From Bacillota bacterium (GTDB lineage Bacteria > Bacillota > Clostridia > Christensenellales > Aristaeellaceae), in contig JAEYPB010000037.1 of assembly GCA_023411175.1 (NCBI GenBank), forward strand, positions 1 through 55,182: a DNA stretch of 55,182 nucleotides. Reading direction: 5' to 3'. Shown here piece after piece: positions 1 through 9,351 of the stretch. Under the pieces are notes generated by a model. It did not search any database. It saw only the letters and a program-made list of their open reading frames with translations, and had not been told where the DNA came from. A program made the translations under genes and the position numbers. Position 1 is the stretch's first letter, and each line of letters begins with the position of its first letter.

Positions 1-66
<66 letters not shown>

Positions 67-69
67 GGG

Positions 70-216
70 GACCGCCCGCATGTTTCCCTGATGGCCGACC
101 GCTTCCGCCCGCTCCTGTGGCGCAGCCCGCTTTCGCGGGTCTGTTGTGACGGTTGCCCCGGCCGCGGCGGGGGCGTGATCCGGATTCCCGGAAGCCTCTC
201 CCCTGCCGACACCCAA
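70..216 (-). ncRNA. Candidate cobalamin riboswitch (partial support)
   Basis: Read on the minus strand, this gene-free stretch shows blocks in the order expected for an adenosylcobalamin aptamer. They are a 5' GGTG, a purine-rich GGGGAGAGG, a CCGG-gaat-CCGG hairpin (about 180-191), GCCCCCGC (167-174), an ACCGTCAC segment, a GCCACAG segment, a GGCGGAAGCGG segment and a 3' CAGGGAAACATGC resembling the terminal CAGGAGACCTGCC block. Several positions are degenerate and I cannot run a covariance model. It points leftward out of the window, so the regulated gene would lie beyond the poly-C edge. A minus-strand TATACT at 217-222 could be a -10 box, but no good -35 is seen. No convincing promoter for the MFS gene was found here on the plus strand. 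Confidence 0.42.
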
Positions 217-319
217 AGTATAGCAAGCCATTTTGTCCGGTGTGCGGTGTGAATGTGTCAAAATTCGGAATGTTTACCTATGCAAAAGGCATGGCGTTCC
301 ATGCCCGCGAGGAGTTTTC

Positions 320-1477
320 ATGAAAGCAAGGCCTGTCGGCCGCCTGATGGCGGGCGCGTTCCTTTTGTGGATGTCGGTGTACACATATCCGTCGTTTCTC
401 TCCGCCTACGCAAAGGCTGATCTCGGCGCAACGCCGGTGATGGTGGGCATGATCGTGGGCAGCTACGGTTTCACGCAGATGCTGCTTCGAATCCCGCTGG
501 GCGTGTTTTCGGACATGCTGCGCCGCAGAAAACCCTTCCTGATCGGCGGCATGGTGGCCTCGCTCCTGTCTGCGGTGGGGCTGGCGCTCGTCAAAACGCC
601 CGCCGGCGCGCTCCTCTTTCGCGGCCTGGCGGGCGTGGCGGTATCCACCTGGGTGGCGCACATCGCGCTCTATTCGCAGCACTTCGATCCTTCGGAGACC
701 GCCGACGCGATGGGGCGGCTGTCCGCTGCGCAGTACGGCTCGCAGATGGCGGCGATGCTCCTGGGCGGACTCCTGGCGCAGCACGTCGCTCCGGCGGCGG
801 CATTCCTTCTGGGGGCGCTGGCGGCCGTGGCGGGATTCGCCGTGGTGGCGGGCGTGCCCGAAACGCCCATCGAGAAAGCTCCTTCGCCTCGCGTGCTCTT
901 TACCGTGGTGGGCGATCGGGCGCTCCTCGTCTCGACGCTCTTGGCCACCGTCTATCAGTTCGCGGCCTGGGGCACCGTGCTGGGCTTTACCGCCAATTGG
1001 GCCAGCGAGGTGGTGGGGCTCGGCGCCTCGGCGCTGGGCTTTTTGTCGGCCACATTGCAGGTGACCAACGTGGCGCTGTCCCGCTTCAGCGGCCCGATCA
1101 CCAGAAGGTTCGGCCAGCGCCGCGTGTTGGCCGCGGGCTTTATCGCCTGCGCCGCAGCCAGCGCGCTGTTCGCCTTCTCTTACAGCGCGCCGCTTCTTTT
1201 CGCTTCGCAGGCGCTGTTCGGCGCGGGCATGGGGCTTCTGCTCCCAGTCACCGTGTCCGGAGCCATCCAGAACATCGAGCCGGACCGCCGGGGCGCGGCC
1301 GTAGGCTTTTACCAGTCGGTCTACGGCGCGGGCATGTTCCTGGGGCCAGTGCTGGCTGGTGGCATCGTCAAGGTTTTCGGCTATCAGGCAAACTTTTTTT
1401 CAATGGCCGGGATTCTCATCGTCGGCGCGGCGCTGACGGCGCTGTGGCGGCTCACCGGCCCTCGATCTTCGACATGA
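320..1477 (+). CDS. MFS transporter
   Basis: This 385-residue integral membrane protein has the composition and length of a 12-helix major facilitator superfamily carrier. A motif-A-like loop (G-V-F-S-D-M-L-R-R-R-K, about residues 61-71) lies between helices 2 and 3, and a related basic loop (T-R-R-F-G-Q-R-R) starts the second half. It should act in the cytoplasmic membrane; the substrate cannot be read from the sequence. An in-frame start at 233 would add 29 non-hydrophobic residues. The ATG at 320 is preferred because GAGGAG lies six to seven bases before it and the protein then begins with a basic segment and helix 1. The 3' end overlaps the end of the convergent ECF gene by 26 bases. No regulator can be assigned with certainty. 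Confidence 0.85.
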   Translation: MKARPVGRLMAGAFLLWMSVYTYPSFLSAYAKADLGATPVMVGMIVGSYGFTQMLLRIPLGVFSDMLRRRKPFLIGGMVASLLSAVGLALVKTPAGALLFRGLAGVAVSTWVAHIALYSQHFDPSETADAMGRLSAAQYGSQMAAMLLGGLLAQHVAPAAAFLLGALAAVAGFAVVAGVPETPIEKAPSPRVLFTVVGDRALLVSTLLATVYQFAAWGTVLGFTANWASEVVGLGASALGFLSATLQVTNVALSRFSGPITRRFGQRRVLAAGFIACAAASALFAFSYSAPLLFASQALFGAGMGLLLPVTVSGAIQNIEPDRRGAAVGFYQSVYGAGMFLGPVLAGGIVKVFGYQANFFSMAGILIVGAALTALWRLTGPRSST

Positions 1478-2039
1478 GGCCGGCCCTGTCGAGGGCGGAG
1501 ATCAGCGGCTTCACGAGGATGACCGACACCACCACCGCGGCCACCGCGTTGATGGACCCCGCGATGATCTTGGTGGAGATCGCGCCCAGCGCGATGGCGA
1601 GCTGGTTCATCGTGAAGTTCCCGGCCAGCGCCATCTGCGTCAGCACGGACTTCGTGATGTAGAACAGAAGCGAAAACGCCGAAGCCGTGATGGCGGCGGT
1701 CAGGTTGAGCTTGAAGTTCCTGCCCCGCTGCCCGCCGGCGTGCGAGATCGCGCCCGCGATCAGACCCATCAGGAAGAAGCGGATCAGCGTGACCCACGCC
1801 TCCGGCGCGTACACCGGGTCCATCAGGTCGAAGAGCGCCGAGCCGATCCCCGAAGCCAGTCCCCCGCCGAGGCCGCCCAAAAGCAGCCCGGACAGCACGC
1901 ACACGGCGTTGCCCAGCTTGATCATGGTCTTGTCCGGCGGCGTCGGGATGTCGAATTTGAAAAACAGCGTCGCGACGAACACCATCGCCGCCATCAGGCC
2001 AATTACGATGATGCGGTACAGGGATTTGTTCTGTTCCAT
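1452..2039 (-). CDS. ECF transporter S component
   Basis: This 195-residue hydrophobic protein has about six membrane segments and the signature of the ECF-ribofla_trS/DUF1393 type of S component. Examples are the D-I-P-T-P-P-D-K...K-L-G-N-A stretch near the N-terminus and the glycine-rich G-G-L-G-G-G-L-A-S-G-I-G-S-A-L-F-D-L segment. S components bind a vitamin or precursor and dock on a shared energising module (EcfA, EcfA', EcfT), none of which is encoded here. The start at 2039 follows a GGGGG ribosome-binding site; the longer frame begins 8 residues earlier without support. It is divergent from a MocR/PdxR-family regulator gene. Because that family often controls vitamin B6 genes, a pyridoxine-type substrate is plausible, but this is inference. 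A promoter with an inverted repeat lies between the two genes. Confidence 0.82.
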   Translation of the reverse strand: MEQNKSLYRIIVIGLMAAMVFVATLFFKFDIPTPPDKTMIKLGNAVCVLSGLLLGGLGGGLASGIGSALFDLMDPVYAPEAWVTLIRFFLMGLIAGAISHAGGQRGRNFKLNLTAAITASAFSLLFYITKSVLTQMALAGNFTMNQLAIALGAISTKIIAGSINAVAAVVVSVILVKPLISALDRAGLMSKIEGR

Positions 2040-2078
2040 TTTAATACCCCCTTGACAATCCATTGGAATGTGCCTATG

Positions 2079-2106
2079 ATTATAACGCCATCTGGCATCA
2101 TGTAAA
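2079..2106 (-). promoter_or_regulatory. Promoter for ECF S gene with embedded inverted repeat
   Basis: On the minus strand TTTACA (2101-2106) and TATAAT (2079-2084) are separated by 16 bases. The spacer contains the inverted repeat GCCA-tc-TGGC (2087-2096), well placed for a regulator to block or recruit RNA polymerase. The divergent MocR-type gene is the obvious candidate binder; this is inference. Confidence 0.6.
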
Positions 2107-2139
2107 TGGTCAGTTTTCGCATATTTAAGGGGGTCAGTT

Positions 2140-3552
2140 ATGGCCGACCTGACGCTGACGCTGGACTATCAGTCCAAGACCCCGCTGTATGAGCAGCTCT
2201 GCGCCCATGTGATCGGAGAGATCCGCGCCGGGCGGCTGAGGGAGGGCGAAAAGCTGCCCTCGAAGCGCGCGCTGTGCGAACACCTGCAAATCAGCCGCTC
2301 GACGGTAGAGTCGGCATATGAGATCCTGACGGCGGAGGGCTATGTGGAAGCGCGGCCCAAGAGCGGATACTACGTCCGCCCGATGCTGGCGCTGGAGGCC
2401 GCGCCCCGGCCCGCCGCCCGAGTGCAACGGCCGGACGCGCCGTCGCCCGAGCGCATAAAGTACGACTTCGCCACCGGTGACGTGGACACCTCCGCCTTCC
2501 CCTACGCCTCCTGGGCGCGGATCAACCGGGAAGTGGTGGAGACGATGCCCCACCTTCTGGCGCTGGGCGACGCCCGGGGCGACCGGGAGCTGCGGGAAGT
2601 ATTGGCGGAATTCCTGCGCCAGTACCGGGGCGTCGTCTGCGAGCCGGACAGGATCGTCCTGGGCGCGGGCGGCGAATACCTGATGGACGTGCTGATGCGG
2701 CTTCTGGGCAAGGGTACGGTATTCGCATTGGAGGACCCCGGCTACGGCGGCGCGTACCGGGCGGTGCGGGCGGCGGGCTATCCCTTTGTGCCGATCCCGT
2801 TGGATACGGAGGGGATGGACGCGGCCATTCTTGAAGCCTCCCAGGCCAGCGCCGCCTTCGTCACGCCTTCGCACCAGTTCCCCACCGGCGTCACAATGCC
2901 CGCCGGTCGCCGGGCCCGGCTTCTGCGCTGGGCGCAGGCCGCTCCGGAGCGGTACCTGATCGAGGACGATTATGACAGCGAATTCCGCCACACCACCCGG
3001 CCCATCCCTGCAATGCAGGGCATGGACGGGGAAAGGGTGGTGTATCTGGGCACCTTCAGCCGCACGATCGCGCCGTCGATCCGCGCCTCCTACATGGTGC
3101 TCCCAGAAAAGCTGATGGAGGCATACCGCGCAGGCTTCGGCCCTTCATCCTCCACCCTCTCCCGCTTTGAGCAGCAGACCCTCCGGCTCTTCATCGAGCG
3201 CGGGCTGTACACCCGGCACCTGAGGCGGGTGGGCGGCCTCTACCGCAGGCGTCGAAGCCTGATGCTCGGCCTTTTCTCGCCGTTTCCCGGCGTCCGGTTC
3301 TCGGGAGACGACGCGGGGCTGCACCTTCTCCTGACGGTGGACTCGATGCCGGAGCGGGCGCTGGTGGAAAAGGCTCGGGCGGCGCTCGTCCGGGTGCGAG
3401 GGCTCAGCGAATACGCATATCTGGCGCAGGTTCCGCCGGGCACGCTGGTGATGGGCTACGCGGGCCTCGAGGAAGCGGCGCTCAAGGAAGCCGCGGGGAC
3501 GCTCATAGCTGCGTGGGGGCTTTCCGGGCAATCAGCTTCGGCGCCGCCGTAA
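2140..3552 (+). CDS. MocR/PdxR-family regulator (GntR-aminotransferase fusion)
   Basis: This is a 470-residue fusion of a GntR winged helix (about residues 10-78, with S-K-R-A-L-C-E-H-L and S-T-V-E-S-A-Y) and a fold-type-I aminotransferase-like domain (about 115-460). Family members bind PLP in the C-terminal domain and regulate B6, GABA or amino-acid genes. The cofactor-site E-D-D-Y-D-S-E-F-R motif is present (about 275-283). In the usual T-F-S-K motif, however, the Schiff-base lysine is replaced by arginine: T-F-S-R, with Arg308. Covalent internal aldimine formation would therefore not be expected. The start at 2140 has AAGGGGG upstream. It is divergent from the ECF S gene, suggesting control of vitamin uptake. 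The domain call is firm and the ligand is unknown. Confidence 0.9.
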   Translation: MADLTLTLDYQSKTPLYEQLCAHVIGEIRAGRLREGEKLPSKRALCEHLQISRSTVESAYEILTAEGYVEARPKSGYYVRPMLALEAAPRPAARVQRPDAPSPERIKYDFATGDVDTSAFPYASWARINREVVETMPHLLALGDARGDRELREVLAEFLRQYRGVVCEPDRIVLGAGGEYLMDVLMRLLGKGTVFALEDPGYGGAYRAVRAAGYPFVPIPLDTEGMDAAILEASQASAAFVTPSHQFPTGVTMPAGRRARLLRWAQAAPERYLIEDDYDSEFRHTTRPIPAMQGMDGERVVYLGTFSRTIAPSIRASYMVLPEKLMEAYRAGFGPSSSTLSRFEQQTLRLFIERGLYTRHLRRVGGLYRRRRSLMLGLFSPFPGVRFSGDDAGLHLLLTVDSMPERALVEKARAALVRVRGLSEYAYLAQVPPGTLVMGYAGLEEAALKEAAGTLIAAWGLSGQSASAPP

Positions 3553-3580
3553 TCGATGACCGGCCGCTTTTGCGCCTGCA

Positions 3581-3610
3581 TTGACGCCGCGCCGCACAAT
3601 CTGCTATACT
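3581..3610 (+). promoter_or_regulatory. Promoter for DUF1638 gene
   Basis: TTGACG (3581-3586) and TATACT (3605-3610) are separated by 18 bases, about 44 bases before the ATG at 3654. This fits a sigma-A promoter placed just after the MocR stop codon. Confidence 0.6.
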
Positions 3611-3653
3611 GCATTCGCCGTACACGGGAAGCGACGGACTTGGAGGAAACAAC

Positions 3654-4400
3654 ATGCGCATACACATCATCGCCTGCCGGGTGTTCAGCCGGGAGATCAG
3701 CTATTTCGCGGCGCTCAGCCCTCACACGGTGGACGTCACCTGGCTGCCCCAGGGGCTGCACGACACCCCGGACGAGCTTCGGCGGATGCTCCGGGAAGCC
3801 ATCGACTCGATCTACGACCAGATCGAGAAGAACCTTCTCAAGCACCGGCCGGACTACATTGTGCTGGGCTACGGGCTGTGCTCGAACGGCGTGGTGGGGC
3901 TTTCGTCCAGGGACATCCCGCTGGTCGTCCCCCGCACCGACGACTGCATTGCGCTGTTTCTCGGCTCCCAGAAGCGCTACCTTCAGCTGTTTGAGCGCAT
4001 GAATGGCACCTACTGGCTCAACAACGGCTGGATCGAAGCCTCCGGCACCCTCGTGCAGCAGCGGGAGACCCAGGCCCAGCGCTGGCAGAAGTACGCCGAA
4101 AAATACGGTGAGGACAACGCGGACTTCCTGATCGAGCAGGAGGGCTCCTGGGTCGCTCACTACAACACCTGCGCCTTCATCCACTCCGACGTTTACGAGT
4201 CCGGCGAATTTCTGGAGACCGCCATGCGCGTGGCCCGGGAAAACGACTGGGCATTTGAGGCGTTTCAGGGCGACGCGCGGATGATCCGGGCGATGACGAG
4301 CGGCGATTGGAACGATGAGGAGTTCCTGATCGTCCACCCCGGACATCGGGTCGCCGCCGACTATTCCGGCAAAAAAGTCCGATCCGAAACGATTGTGTAA
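3654..4400 (+). CDS. DUF1638 domain-containing protein
   Basis: This 248-residue soluble protein has the DUF1638 layout: an L-P-Q-G-L-H-D-T-P segment near residue 30, the glycine/cysteine motif L-G-Y-G-L-C-S-N-G (about 68-76), and V-P-R-T-D-D-C-I-A-L-F-L-G-S (about 91-104). The conserved Asp and Cys residues suggest metal or nucleophile chemistry, but the family has no firmly established function that I can state. In other organisms DUF1638 proteins occur near corrinoid or methyltransferase genes. Here the neighbours are a MocR regulator and an L,D-transpeptidase, which do not help. The start is well supported by GGAGG 7 bases before the ATG. There is no signal peptide, so it is likely cytoplasmic. 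Confidence 0.8.
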   Translation: MRIHIIACRVFSREISYFAALSPHTVDVTWLPQGLHDTPDELRRMLREAIDSIYDQIEKNLLKHRPDYIVLGYGLCSNGVVGLSSRDIPLVVPRTDDCIALFLGSQKRYLQLFERMNGTYWLNNGWIEASGTLVQQRETQAQRWQKYAEKYGEDNADFLIEQEGSWVAHYNTCAFIHSDVYESGEFLETAMRVARENDWAFEAFQGDARMIRAMTSGDWNDEEFLIVHPGHRVAADYSGKKVRSETIV

Positions 4401-4488
4401 GTTTTTTGTGGTTCATGGTTCTGATGCGCTTCCGTAACATATGAATGGTAGAATAAGCCCATTCGCGTGTTGGGAGGTTCTTTCACCC

Positions 4489-5886
4489 ATGAAGCGTCTC
4501 GTCGCGTTGCTCCTCACCTTATCGCTTCTTATCGCTTCCATACCCGCCCTGGCTGATGTTGCCGTGACCATCCGCGAAGGAGACAAGGGCGACGAAGTCA
4601 CGAAACTGCAGGAGCGCCTGATTGAGCTGGGCTTCATGACCGCCAAGGCGGACGGCATCTACGGCGGCAAGACCGCCGCCGCAGTCAAGGCTTTCCACGC
4701 GCTTCTCCTCAAGCGGGCCGGCGGCAGTACCGCCAACGCGTCTGGCCGCTCGATCAGCCCGGAGGAGCTTCAAATTCTTTATGACGAGGCGTTCAGCTTC
4801 TACACCGCCGATCTCAAAAACGGCGACAAGGGCGACGAGGTCAAGCGCCTCCAGAGCGCCCTTATCCGCCTCAACTATCTGGACGATAAGGCCGACGGCT
4901 TCTTTGGGGATTACACCCAGGCGGCGGTCGAGCTGTTTCAAGAGCTCAACAACCTGACGGTGACCGGCGTGGCCGACAAGGCGACGCAGGACCTTGCCGC
5001 GTCCGGCGGCGTGGCATCGCCCCACCCGGCCTACAAGGTCGTCAAAAAGGGCGACAAGGGCCTGAGCGTGCGCTCGATACAGAAAACGCTGGTGCGGCTG
5101 GGGCTGATGGAAGCCCCGGAGGACGGCTACTTCGGCAGCGACACCGTCAATGCCCTCTCCCGCTTTCAGGAATACCTGGGCGCGCAGGGTGATTCCTTCG
5201 CCATCGAGGACACCTCGGTCGCGACCATTGAATTGCAACAAAAGCTGCAGGAGGACGTTCCGGTGTTTGCTGCGGCGCTCTCCGTCGGCTCCAAAAACGC
5301 CACCGAGATTCGCCGTATTCAGCGCCGCCTGAACGCGCTGGGCTTCATCGGCCGCAAGACCATCGATGGTAAGTATGGCAGCGGCGTCAAGGATGCCGTC
5401 GCCCTGTTCCAGACAAACAACGGCCTTCCCGCCACCGGCGAGGCCGACGAGGCGACACAGCGCCTGCTGTTCTCCGAAAACCCGGTGGGCATGCTGTCCA
5501 AGTACCGCCTGAACGTCAGCATTGACGACCAACGCGTCTACGTGTACGAGCTGGGTGAGGATAAGGCCTATACCCTCATCGATACGTTCATCTGTTCCAC
5601 AGGCCTTGGCGAGTCGACCCCGCGCGGCGTGTTCAACACCATGGCGGGCCCCCGCCCCTGGCATTACTTCAAGGAGTTCTCCATCTGGGCGCGGTACGCC
5701 TACTCGATCGAAGGCGACATCCTCTTCCACTCGGTCCTGTATAAGAACAAGGGCGGTTCTCCTACCTGGGCCTCGGTCAACGCGCTGGGCCGCAAAGCCT
5801 CCCACGGCTGCATCCGGCTGAAGGTCGAAGACGCCAAGTGGATTTACGACAACTGCGACCGCAGCACCATCGTCACCATCTATTGA
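4489..5886 (+). CDS. Secreted L,D-transpeptidase with four peptidoglycan-binding repeats
   Basis: This 465-residue exported cell-wall enzyme begins with a signal peptide (residues 1-22, ending I-P-A-L-A). Four PG_binding_1-type repeats follow, each built around G-D-K-G-x-x-V-x-x-L-Q and D-G-x-(Y/F)-G (about 32-72, 108-150, 187-228 and 270-310). A C-terminal YkuD domain (about 345-465) carries the catalytic S-H-G-C-I-R-L, with His439 and Cys441. YkuD enzymes make 3-3 peptidoglycan cross-links or attach proteins to the wall. GGGAGG lies before the chosen ATG at 4489; a start at 4441 would spoil the signal peptide. A second enzyme of the same plan is encoded at 45326-47275. A hairpin lies about 10 bases after the stop. 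Confidence 0.92.
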   Translation: MKRLVALLLTLSLLIASIPALADVAVTIREGDKGDEVTKLQERLIELGFMTAKADGIYGGKTAAAVKAFHALLLKRAGGSTANASGRSISPEELQILYDEAFSFYTADLKNGDKGDEVKRLQSALIRLNYLDDKADGFFGDYTQAAVELFQELNNLTVTGVADKATQDLAASGGVASPHPAYKVVKKGDKGLSVRSIQKTLVRLGLMEAPEDGYFGSDTVNALSRFQEYLGAQGDSFAIEDTSVATIELQQKLQEDVPVFAAALSVGSKNATEIRRIQRRLNALGFIGRKTIDGKYGSGVKDAVALFQTNNGLPATGEADEATQRLLFSENPVGMLSKYRLNVSIDDQRVYVYELGEDKAYTLIDTFICSTGLGESTPRGVFNTMAGPRPWHYFKEFSIWARYAYSIEGDILFHSVLYKNKGGSPTWASVNALGRKASHGCIRLKVEDAKWIYDNCDRSTIVTIY

Positions 5887-5896
5887 CCAATCTTGG

Positions 5897-5926
5897 AGCG
5901 CAGGTTCCCGCCTGGGAACCGGCGCT
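5897..5926 (+). terminator. Hairpin downstream of L,D-transpeptidase gene (copy 1)
   Basis: The inverted repeat agcgc-ggttccc / gggaacc-gcgct begins 10 bases after the stop codon. No T tract follows directly; a second small tgtcaaaa/ttttgaca inverted repeat is adjacent. It is the first of two near-identical copies. Confidence 0.5.
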
Positions 5927-6154
5927 GTCAAAATACTGCGTCTTTTGACAGCGAAAAGCAAGTCCTGTGAATCTACGATTCACGGCCGGACTTGCATGCG
6001 ATAAGGAATGCAGCCTGCGACCGTACATGCCGCTCTACGGCTGCCTTTATCCGGGGGCTGCGGCCCCCGATACCCCTTAAGCCGGTACGGCTTGCTCTTC
6101 TCCCTTTCTCAGACTGCACTTCTTTTCCATCGTTTGTCTTTTTCGACAGGCTGA

Positions 6155-6190
6155 AGCGCCGGTTCCCGCCCGGGAACCGGCGCTCTTTTT
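6155..6190 (+). terminator. Rho-independent terminator (copy 2 of the hairpin)
   Basis: A near-perfect inverted repeat (agcgccggttccc ... gggaaccggcgct) is followed by CTTTTT (6185-6190). It differs from copy 1 at only two or three positions. It would stop rightward transcription before the convergent gene at 6343. Confidence 0.75.
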
Positions 6191-6342
6191 CGTCCGGAGC
6201 CGCATCAGATCTTGGTGCGCGGTAGGGTTTTCCGTCGATCAGCGCCTGCTATACATCCACGGCGATCAGCACCGTACCCACCATGGCTCGCACCTTTAGC
6301 ATACTCATGTGTCACCCCTGCGCCACGGCCGGCCAGAGTCAG

Positions 6343-7035
6343 TCAGCCCTCCGCTGAACCAAGATAGCGCTGGGTATAGGGGCATACCTCGATGCACTTG
6401 CCGCACAGCGTCGCTTTTTTCCCGATCCGCTCAGCCGACAGCGCTCGCGCGGTATCTGCGCATCGCGTGGCTTCAAAGAGCGCCTCCCGCTCCGTTCCTT
6501 TATACCAAGTCTCCCCCGTCACCGCCCTGCCGGGACAATGGTCGACACACCGGGCGCAAGCCCCGCAGCGAGAGGATTCAACCGGCAGGGCAGTTTCGAG
6601 CGGCGCGTCAGTCAGGAAAGAAGAAATGCGAAGCGCGGAGCCGTAGCGCTCCGTGACCAGAAGCGCGCACTTCCCGATCCACCCGAGCCCCGCGCGGACC
6701 GCCACCGTCTTATGGGGCAGCGCCGTTCGGTTTTCCCCCACGTAGACGACAGACTTGGTCGTCTGCGCTGCCGCACGGTACCCCTTCGCTTCAAGAAAAT
6801 TAGCGCCCGCCGTCACGATGGCATCGAGCCGCGCGTTGATCTCGTGGTACATGTCGTAATAGGCAGGGTTCGGACCGTCCGCGATCGAGCGGACGATGTC
6901 CTTCGGCAACCGGACGCCGACCGAGATGCCGACGGGCAGCGCCGCGCCCTCCACGCCCGCGAGAGACGCAAAGCCAACCAAATCCGCGCCATTCGCCCGA
7001 AGGAACCCCTCGAGCTCCCGGTTCAGCGCTTCCAT
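6343..7035 (-). CDS. QueG-like protein with two [4Fe-4S] cluster motifs
   Basis: This 230-residue protein resembles a short member of the epoxyqueuosine-reductase-like Fe-S family. The C-terminal ferredoxin-type module is clear: Cys157-x2-Cys160-x2-Cys163-x3-Cys167-Pro, then Cys192, Cys211-x2-Cys214-x3-Cys218-Pro. The N-terminal part holds a G-V-R-L-P-K-D-I-V segment and an aromatic Y-Y-D-M-Y-H-E-I motif as in the family. True QueG is over 300 residues and binds cobalamin; this protein is markedly shorter and probably a different, uncharacterised reductase paralogue. The start at 7035 is preceded by GGGAGGGAAG; the longer frame starts 13 residues earlier without support. It lies downstream of the helicase gene but is separated from it by a strong hairpin. 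Confidence 0.78.
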   Translation of the reverse strand: MEALNRELEGFLRANGADLVGFASLAGVEGAALPVGISVGVRLPKDIVRSIADGPNPAYYDMYHEINARLDAIVTAGANFLEAKGYRAAAQTTKSVVYVGENRTALPHKTVAVRAGLGWIGKCALLVTERYGSALRISSFLTDAPLETALPVESSRCGACARCVDHCPGRAVTGETWYKGTEREALFEATRCADTARALSAERIGKKATLCGKCIEVCPYTQRYLGSAEG

Positions 7036-7076
7036 GCACTTCCCTCCCCTTCCGACCTTTCCCAAGGATAACACAA

Positions 7077-7121
7077 CCGGCGCCGCCAGGCAATCCCCAT
7101 CGGGATTGCCCGCGCCGCCGG
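7077..7121 (-). terminator. Strong hairpin after the helicase gene
   Basis: A long, nearly continuous inverted repeat (CCGGC...GCCGG outside, GGCAATCCC / GGGATTGCC inside) lies between the helicase stop (7150) and the QueG-like start (7035). There is no long T run on either strand, so its strength as a terminator is uncertain. Confidence 0.55.
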
Positions 7122-7149
7122 CCGTTCGGCTTCTGTTATTTGGTTTGGT

Positions 7150-8532
<1,383 letters not shown>

Positions 8533-8637
8533 AATTTCTTCCTGTCTTGATTATTTTCCACATTGAAGTATACCACGTTTTCTCGCTTCCCGCGGGGCGG
8601 GCTTTGAGAAGCGCAGGTGAACATTTGATTACGCGCC

Positions 8638-9348
8638 TCAAAGATACAGCCGTTTCAGAATGGCTTCCTTGAGCTTCGGCTTTCTCTCGATGATCCGAAG
8701 CGCCGCGCCGGAGGCCGCCAGCGGCACCAGCGCGTAGACCGACCACTCCAGCCGGACGGAGCCGTTTATCCAATGATCCACCACCGCCTCCAGCCCCGCA
8801 AGCACCCCCGCGCCGACGAGCAGCACGATCGAAGCCCTGTAGAGCGCCGGCATGCGCTTTCGGCGGCAGACGTAGACGCTGAGAATCCCGCTCCCGCCGA
8901 CGAGCAGCGTCAGCGGCAGCGCGAGCCCCATGTACCAGTGCGCGCCGCTTGTCAAAAAGGCGATCAGCAGAAGGTACAGCGCCGTGGAGCAGACGTCCAC
9001 CGCGATGTACAGATACGGGCGCTCGATGGACAAAGACATCGGCAGGAGCACCCAGAAGTAGGCGCACGCACCCGCGCCCAGCACGTAGAGCGACCACGTC
9101 AGGCGAAATCCGCTGATGGCAAGGTTCACGATGACGACCGCCGCCATCGGGATCAGGAGAAACAGCGAGGCCAGCCGCGCGCCGTAGCGTCGGTTGATGT
9201 GCGGGGGGATGACCTCGAGCCGGTCGGGGTAGGGCTTTTCGTCAGGCTCCCGCCACGCCTGGTTGGGGTCGAACACCGGCGTCTTGCACAGCGGGCACTT
9301 CTCCTCGGACGGCGCGAGCTCCACGCCGCAATGCACGCAATAGGCCAT
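8638..9348 (-). CDS. Zinc-ribbon multi-pass membrane protein (DUF6320-like)
   Basis: This 236-residue protein has an N-terminal zinc ribbon (Cys4-x2-Cys7 and Cys18-x2-Cys21), a short charged linker, and about six hydrophobic segments between residues 58 and 225. It ends in a basic tail. The arrangement matches proteins annotated DUF6320, whose function is unknown to me. It starts 3 bases after the stop of the acyltransferase-like gene, so the two are surely co-transcribed, and the esterase gene precedes both. A role as the membrane partner of a lipid- or ester-modifying pathway is inferred only from this context. No catalytic motif is visible. Confidence 0.72.
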   Translation of the reverse strand: MAYCVHCGVELAPSEEKCPLCKTPVFDPNQAWREPDEKPYPDRLEVIPPHINRRYGARLASLFLLIPMAAVVIVNLAISGFRLTWSLYVLGAGACAYFWVLLPMSLSIERPYLYIAVDVCSTALYLLLIAFLTSGAHWYMGLALPLTLLVGGSGILSVYVCRRKRMPALYRASIVLLVGAGVLAGLEAVVDHWINGSVRLEWSVYALVPLAASGAALRIIERKPKLKEAILKRLYL

Positions 9349-9351
9349 GCT

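Larger units (their letters stand above)
5887..6342. other. Gene-free, hairpin-rich gap with a duplicated terminator-like hairpin
   Basis: I see no credible gene in these 456 bases. Two near-identical 13-bp hairpins (5897-5926 and 6155-6184) bracket about 230 bases. The enclosed segment contains a tgtcaaaa/ttttgaca inverted repeat (5926-5950), a two-part hairpin (5958-5995: gcaagtcc/ggacttgc outside, gtgaat/attcac inside) and a GC-rich ggggg/ccccc hairpin near 6052-6070. Only the second copy of the flanking hairpin is followed by a T run. The layout could be an inserted palindromic element that duplicated the terminator, or a structured RNA. Confidence 0.5.

Noticed and set aside
6252..6308. 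Minus-strand mini-frame (18-19 codons) starting M-S-M-L-K-V-R-A-M-V-G-T-V, continuing past a TAG
   Set aside because: It has a passable ribosome-binding site, and the sequence after the stop still looks somewhat protein-like. It is too short and unmatched to call a gene or pseudogene.
6343..7035. Authentic QueG (epoxyqueuosine reductase)
   Set aside because: The protein is about 230 residues, well short of QueG, and only the Fe-S module is clearly shared.
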